Below are positions 58,578-64,000 of a DNA stretch of 64,000 nt, piece by piece. The position numbers and the translations under genes are program-made. The notes below the pieces were generated by a model. The model was not told the DNA's origin, did not search any database, and saw only the letters and a program-made list of their open reading frames with translations. Origin of the DNA: Nissolia schottii. Lineage: Eukaryota > Streptophyta > Magnoliopsida > Fabales > Fabaceae. Position 1 is the first letter of the stretch; every line of letters starts with the position of its first letter. The stretch spans positions 358,894 to 422,893 of the forward strand of contig QANU01028958.1 in assembly GCA_003254905.1 (NCBI GenBank), written 5' to 3'.

Positions 58578-60020
58578 TGTAACAACCCGTAGTTTTTCTA
58601 GAGACAAAAAAGGGAGATCGAACTATTGCAGCAGCCCTAGCGCGTTGCAACGACACGGTCGAAGTGGGCACTACAACGCTTAGAGAGCCCTGCATCGGCA
58701 TAGAGGTTAGTGACTTGGCTGACTAGTCAATTTTTTTCCGTATAAATATAACTCTCCCCTGAGTGTTTTTACTTGCTAATTCACTCAGAAAGTTCTAAAG
58801 GTTGTGCTTTGAGCGCAAACTTTCATTCAGCTTTAGTTTTTTTTCTTATGGGAAAGTAGTGCCTCCACATATGGTGTCCACACTTAGGAGCTTCCAACGT
58901 CAGTGTCCCTAGTTGTTTGTCATTCCAAGTGAGTGGCTTTCTCCACAGTCTATTTTCAAACCATGTATTTATTTTTTTGAAATTATTTTATTATGCATTT
59001 TCTTATAAAACTCTAGGAAGAGCAATTTATTATTTTCTTTTAATGTTTATGAAATTAGTTATTTATTTAGAAATTTTCTTATTTATGAAAGTAGTTATTT
59101 ATGAAGCTATTTTAGAAACTCATGAAAATTATTTTAGAACTACATTGGACCATAAATCTTTATGCATTAAATATGTCATGTTGAATGTGTATGAATGTAC
59201 GGACAAGTTAGTTATGTTATGCTATCAGTTATCAATTAATGTGGTTATCATGTTTACATCGTTTACATGGGAGTAGATCTAAGATGAAACTGTACATCAA
59301 CGACAACCCATGTTGACTCTGGTATGCCTTGTACGATCATCACGTAGAATAAATTCAAACATATAGAATTAATTAGGACAAGACTATGAAGCCCGGGCAT
59401 AGGCAACTCGTGAGGCCAGTGTCATGTATCATGTAGAATATGGCAAGAACGTGAGGCCTGGACATTATCACGAACAGTTAAACCGTATTGTTCGGATTCA
59501 TCTATCTAGTTAACTCCCTACTTTAATTATGTTTTAAATGTTTTAAGTACTATGTAATATAAATGGTATAACGTTTATTTTTTATATTATATTATATATT
59601 ACATATGCTTATCATGTCTACGAAATGTCTCATGTTGTTGTGGGGTCTGTCATTCACAGAGTGATGACTCATCCTTCATCAATATATTTTTTTAGATAGC
59701 ATTGACGAGGATACCCCCCATCCAATAGATTCTAGCAATTCAAAACTTGGTGAGTTTCACTTTGTAGTGTAGTATTTAGTAGTTGTTTAGTTATGTCGGT
59801 GTAGAGTGTTCCATTAGAACACAGGCACGAACCAGTTAAGCATTATCTATTTTAGTATTTATTTAAAGGATATTTTATATGATAGTTTAGTTCTGTTAAT
59901 AAAGACCAGTAGTTTAATTAATAGATTTTATTTATTTCTTTTAAAGTACATTTTTTTATGACGTTAGAAGTTTTCGTAAGGGTTCCCTTGCATGCCAGTG
60001 ACATTTGCGAGGGTGTCACA
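58578..60020 (+). mobile_element. Solo LTR with 5-bp target duplication (Gypsy-like)
   Basis: Starts TGTAACAACCCGTAG and ends GCGAGGGTGTCACA (TG...CA with inverted TGTRAC/GTCACA tips), 1443 bp. It is flanked on both sides by TGGCT (58573-58577 and 60021-60025). A TATA box (GTATAAATATAAC near 58739) lies inside. There is no second LTR or internal region. The TGTAACAACCC...GGTGTNACA ends are typical of plant Gypsy chromovirus LTRs. The orientation given is that of the TATA box. Confidence 0.85.
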
Positions 60021-60025
60021 TGGCT

Positions 60026-60224
60026 AGTGTCATGTGACTTACGTGTGCCACATAACTCAAACCCACAAGAAACTCATAAACCTAACTCATGCTTGCCAGA
60101 CTACTAACCTAACCCATTTTACTAACCCAAAGACCCGTTTACCATGCTTCGTCTTTCCTATCCCCAAGGTTGTCAAACTCGAGAGTTTACTTAAACTCTT
60201 AAAGCCTCAATAAACTTGAATTGT
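60026..60224. other. Short spacer between the two solo LTRs
   Basis: It contains GAGAGTTTACTTAAACTC near 60181, an imperfect palindrome related to the target site of the next LTR. Confidence 0.5.
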
Positions 60225-60229
60225 AAACT

Positions 60230-61335
60230 TGTTAGGTCACCAAAATTCGCAGTATGACGTGGAGCGAATTATGACTAAGAGTTTGCGTCGAAATAAATGT
60301 TAGTGTCACAGAAGGAAGTAACATTGGCGACGCGAAGGTGGGCAGCCAAGTGTAGTAGAGATAATCACTAAGCCTCGCTAGAGAGTGGGTCACGACAGAA
60401 GAGTCATCGCGACGATGGCTGTTTAGCGACAAAGAATTGCCAAAGAGTAGCTAAGAATGGATGCAAGGGAGTACCCGTCGCGACAGAAAATCAAAGAATA
60501 ACAAGAAATCCTAAGTCATATATGGCAATTCATATAAGAAATTGCCACGGTCGCTTCATAGTAATAACCTCGTGTAAGGCTAATCTCGCGATAGAATTTG
60601 AGACTTAGCAGAGAAACAATTGTGGTTTTAAGCCCATTCTGTGGAGGGAACAGTTAACAAGTTTAAACATGATCCATAACCTCCAATCTGACCTGGCCAC
60701 TACGGAAGAATAACTTCCCATGTTCAGAAGGTGGCACAACTGCTACGGAGCACAGTGAAGATAACCGCTGCATATCGTGTCACGCACGCAAGCATAACTA
60801 GCCAGCACTATGCGGACCACGATGATCGAAGGTTGTAACCGTCGACGATTAAAGGAAGAACGGTTACCAGAAGAGGACCCCTAAAACTCTATAAATAGAA
60901 GGCTCTTGGACTAAACTTGAGGTGGATTCCTGACACTCCTACCGACTCATGTAAGTCCCCACAGCGGCAACTAGCAGTCCCACGGAAGCTCAGCGTACGC
61001 CACCACTTTTTTTTTTTAATTTCATTTTCCTGTTTCCTAGGAGTAGTTGTAATCGTAGAAATCTCTTCAACCTTGACAATCTCCCCCCCCCCTTTTCTAC
61101 ACTGTAACTTGCACCATAATCCTTTGCTACGCCAAGGATAGCTTTGTAATTAAAGTTACTCTGGTGACTTTCATTTGAATTAATTTACGTTTTCAGTTCT
61201 CGCTCTCTACTTCTCTCTTACTTGTGCAATTCACGCCCCTGTTTTTCACCTGAGAACGCCTTAATCGTTTGTCCCTGTTAAACATTCTTTTGTGTAAGTG
61301 CCAAAAGATTCCCCGTAATTATTTCACGTGAAACA
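60230..61335 (+). mobile_element. Solo LTR with 5-bp target duplication, inserted in a palindrome
   Basis: Starts TGTTAGGTCACCAAAATTCG and ends TTTCACGTGAAACA, 1106 bp, flanked by AAACT at 60225-60229 and 61336-61340. A TATA box (CTCTATAAATAGAAGG near 60887) and a downstream pyrimidine-rich leader fit an LTR. No internal region. Removing the LTR and one AAACT restores GTAAACTCTTAAGAGTTTAC, a perfect 20-bp palindrome. Confidence 0.85.
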
Positions 61336-61340
61336 AAACT

Positions 61341-62160
61341 CTTAAGAGTTTACATACATAAAAAATATATGTTATAAACAATATTATTAGTAATTAAACA
61401 TGATAAGATGTTATATTTATAATTAACATTGAATAATGTCAGCTTTAACAATGTTATAATTCAACGGTTGAATTGCTAAAAAATTAAATTTATAGAAAGT
61501 TATCAAGTGGTGTAACTATACTTAAAGTTATACTAATATAACTTGATCTCAACGACACACGCATACATACATACACACACATATATATTCCTCTTTTGTT
61601 TTTCTTTCACAAGTTCAGGTTTATGTTTACAAAATAGTTTTTAAAAAGAAAAACTTACCTCCATATTTTCTAAATAAACTATTTACTAAAGTTATATAAA
61701 GTCAAAGTCAAGCTAAAGTGTGATAAATAATTAAACCATAATATGACTTAAAATATCTTGTATGTGAGAATTATGGCGTTACACACTTTGTTTATCAGTG
61801 GATTTTTCTATCAATGAAGGGTTTAAATTTTTTAGACATGTCAATTTTCCCTCTAAAAAGAAAATTCAAATACTGAAAGAAAAACTCATTGATACATACC
61901 TTAACCTTAAACCCTAACTCTAACAAAAACAAAAAATTAATTAAAAATATTTTTTATACTGAAAAATTTATGTGATTTGGAGCAAAATGGTGCCAAGTGT
62001 TGTGCGAAATGACTATTGGATTAAGAATCTATCACTAAGTTTGGGCTCAACAATACTCTGACCACATTTTTGACAGATTTGACCTCTCAAATCTATTAGA
62101 ACTACCGACAAATAATATCCATTGAAAATTTGTTGGTATAGAATTATTCTTGTAGTGAAA
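61341..62160. other. AT-rich spacer ending in a CACTA-like terminus
   Basis: No gene. Near 61560 there is a short ACACACGCATACATACATAC microsatellite. At 62086-62157 the sequence has ACCGACAAATAATATCC and ends ATTCTTGTAGTG, similar to CACTA subterminal and terminal motifs. The other end was not found. Confidence 0.4.
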
Positions 62161-62430
62161 GAGAATTATTCTTATAACTAATTACACAAATTAATCACAA
62201 AATAAAGAGCAATAAGTATGTTGGTTCTTTGTATCACTAATCCGATGAAACGAACAACATACAATTTAGAACATTGACCCAACAAAGAGAATGATTGGTA
62301 CTGCCAATTAGGGAGCAAATTCAACAAGTTTTAGACAACAAGAATGGACACAATTGATTTGAATATCCACCATTAAATTATTAATGTTTATCAAATAAAG
62401 AAACAATCATATAGAAAGAAATGGATCAAG
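62161..62430. other. Spacer, nothing recognised
   Basis: AT-rich, no ORF or repeat recognised. Confidence 0.4.
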
Positions 62431-62739
62431 CCTTGGGACAGGGATACTAATGAAGTGTGAAGAGAGAAAGGAAAGGTAAGCTTGGAATTCAGTTATGGAT
62501 TCTCAAATTCATGTGCAGCACTAACAATGCTAGTGTTTATATACAAAGATGGAGGAGCATATGTGGCCTAAAGTAATGGAGCATAATAACTCTCCACTTA
62601 ACCAAAATGTTATAACAGTAAAGCAACAAAACAGAATACAAACAACAAATAATGAACTACTACTATTTAAAGGAAACTAAGAGTAAAGTAGCAGTGCAGT
62701 GCAATGGTAGCTGCTGTCTTCATCCTTCTTCTAGCTTCA
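62431..62739 (-). mobile_element. 3' LTR of the right-edge Copia element
   Basis: On the minus strand a polypurine tract GCGAGGGGGTAT is followed by TGAAGCTAGAAGAAGGATGA at 62739, the LTR start. A TATA box (GTATATAAAC) lies near 62540. The distal end near 62431 is estimated. Confidence 0.6.
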
Positions 62740-64000
62740 ATACCCCCTCGCAAGCTGGCGATGGTTGATAGATATCAATCATCCCAAGCTTGGAAACCAA
62801 TTGAGCAAAGATGCATAGAGGCAGGGCCTTGGTCAGTATGTATGCGCATTGCTTAGAGGTTGAGATTGGCACCAATCGCATGAGCCTGGGTTGGAACTTC
62901 TCACGTACAATGTGGCAATCAATATCTAGATGTATGGTACGTTCATGGAAGATCGGATTGACAGCAATGTGAATAGCATTCTGATTGTCGCAGTACAAGC
63001 TGGCAGAGGGTAGGGGAGTACACTTAAGATCAGTAAGGATATAGTGGAGCCATTGGAGTTCGTAAGTGGCACTAGCCAAGGCGAGGTATTCCGCCTCCGA
63101 GGACGATTTAGAGATAATGGTTTGTTTTTTAGCCTTCCAAGAAATAAGAGACCCTCCAACAAAGAAGCAATAGCCATAAATGGATTTTCGCGTATCCAAG
63201 CAACATCCCCAATCAATATCACTATAGCCAATCAAGTGCAATGAGGAGTTGTGAGAGAATAACATGTCATGGCCTAGTGCGCCCTTAAGATAACGCAGAA
63301 TCTGCAAAGCAGCTCGATGATGCGTCAGTGTTGGCGCAACAAGGAACTGACTTAACTGTTGGCAAGCAAATGTAATGTCAGATCGTGTGGATGTAAGATA
63401 AAGCAAACGACCAATCAACCTCCTGTAGCTTGGAACATCATCGTAAGGCTTGCCACCATCTTGATATAATTTGATATCAACATCCAGTGGGGTAGAGGCA
63501 AGTTTGGAGTTGATGACACCTGTGTCTTAGAGGAGATCAATGCAGTATTTCTGCTAGCAAAGCGAAATGCCTCTATTGCAGTGGGCCACCTCAAGGCCAA
63601 GGAAATACCTCAGCTCTCCAAGATCCTTAATTTTAAATTTTCTGTCCAAAGTGCCTTTAATGTGTTGAAATTCAGTAAGGGAATTGCCTGCAAGGATAAT
63701 ATCATCTACGTATACAAGCAAAATTGTGAAATGGGCAGAATCTTGCAGACTTTTCCTTGCATTGACACTGATAAGCCAGGGGGCAATACCATGTACACCT
63801 CTTCCTTTAAGTCTTCCATGTAAAAAGGCATTGTTGACATCTAATTGATGCAAATGCCATCTCTCGATAGATGCCACAGCTAAGAGAATGCGAATGGTGG
63901 TTATCTTGGCCACGAGAGAGAATGTATCAAAATAGTTTATGCCCTCAATTTGATTGTAACCTTTAGCCACTAATCTTGCCTTATACTTATCCACTGTTCC
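62740..64000 (-). pseudogene. Copia polymerase remnant (RT and RNase H), partial at the window edge
   Basis: On the minus strand RT begins at the right edge ([25 protein letters not shown]). It then lacks a central part by deletion, and resumes with LLVYVDDIILAGNS and LGELRYFLGLEVA. A stop codon (near 63527) and a frame change interrupt the RT end. The RNase H part, 63418-62720, is open: IGRLLYLTSTRSDITFACQQ, YSDIDWGCCLDTRKS, SSSEAEYLALA, YCDNQNAIH, with the catalytic Asp/Glu/Asp pattern visible. The element is defective and continues beyond 64000. Confidence 0.9.

Noticed and set aside
60917..61141. 74-aa ORF on the + strand
   Set aside because: Lies within the solo LTR leader region and shows no conserved motif.

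Overview
This is a eukaryotic, plant nuclear window. It has GT-AG introns, an AT-rich background, many plant-type transposons (Copia and Gypsy-like LTR elements, CACTA, Mutator and hAT-type elements, a TRIM) and plant gene families. The protein sequences and repeat styles look most like a legume, probably soybean (Glycine) or a close relative. That assignment is inference from recognised family members, not from a search.

Layout. (1) 1-10.4 kb is gene-free and repeat-rich: an LTR scrap, a LINE-like relic, a decayed CACTA element with a broken transposase (about 1.69-6.08 kb), a second CACTA-type end, an unusual array of short imperfect palindromes (7.06-8.02 kb), and a hAT-type element with a perfect 8-bp target duplication (8768-9441). 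(2) 10.4-32.4 kb is a cytochrome P450 cluster of the CYP736A type (CYP71 clan). It holds five full-length two-exon genes (10471+, 18368-, 19222+, 25967-, 28002+) and two broken copies (14111, 32062). They form two subclades: A (10471, 19222, relic 14111; all +) and B (18368-, 25967-, 28002+, relic 32062). A repeated convergent A>/<B unit explains most of the order. Nested retroelements lie in the 3' flanks. (3) 32.4-40 kb is AT-rich and repeat-derived, with a TRIM element (34737-35596) and a 556-bp-period tandem duplication. (4) 40-57.6 kb carries three conserved single-copy-type genes: an APCB1-like membrane-anchored aspartic protease (+, 9 exons, 563 aa), an intronless LDL1-type histone lysine demethylase (+, 804 aa), and the scaffold A subunit of protein phosphatase 2A (-, 12 coding exons, 587 aa). 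A 1.2-kb Mutator-like foldback element (49017-50221) lies between the last two. (5) 57.6-64 kb holds two solo LTRs, each with a 5-bp target duplication, and the 3' part of a decayed Copia element running off the right edge.

How the genes relate. The P450s are recent paralogues and probably share an oxidation chemistry in specialised or stress metabolism. Their substrates cannot be read from sequence. The mosaic pattern of promoters, coding parts and 3' flanks among the B-type copies points to gene conversion. The protease, demethylase and phosphatase scaffold are unrelated housekeeping or regulatory genes that happen to be neighbours. All exon structures were assembled by hand from reading frame, splice sites and family length, and every joined frame closes without internal stops.
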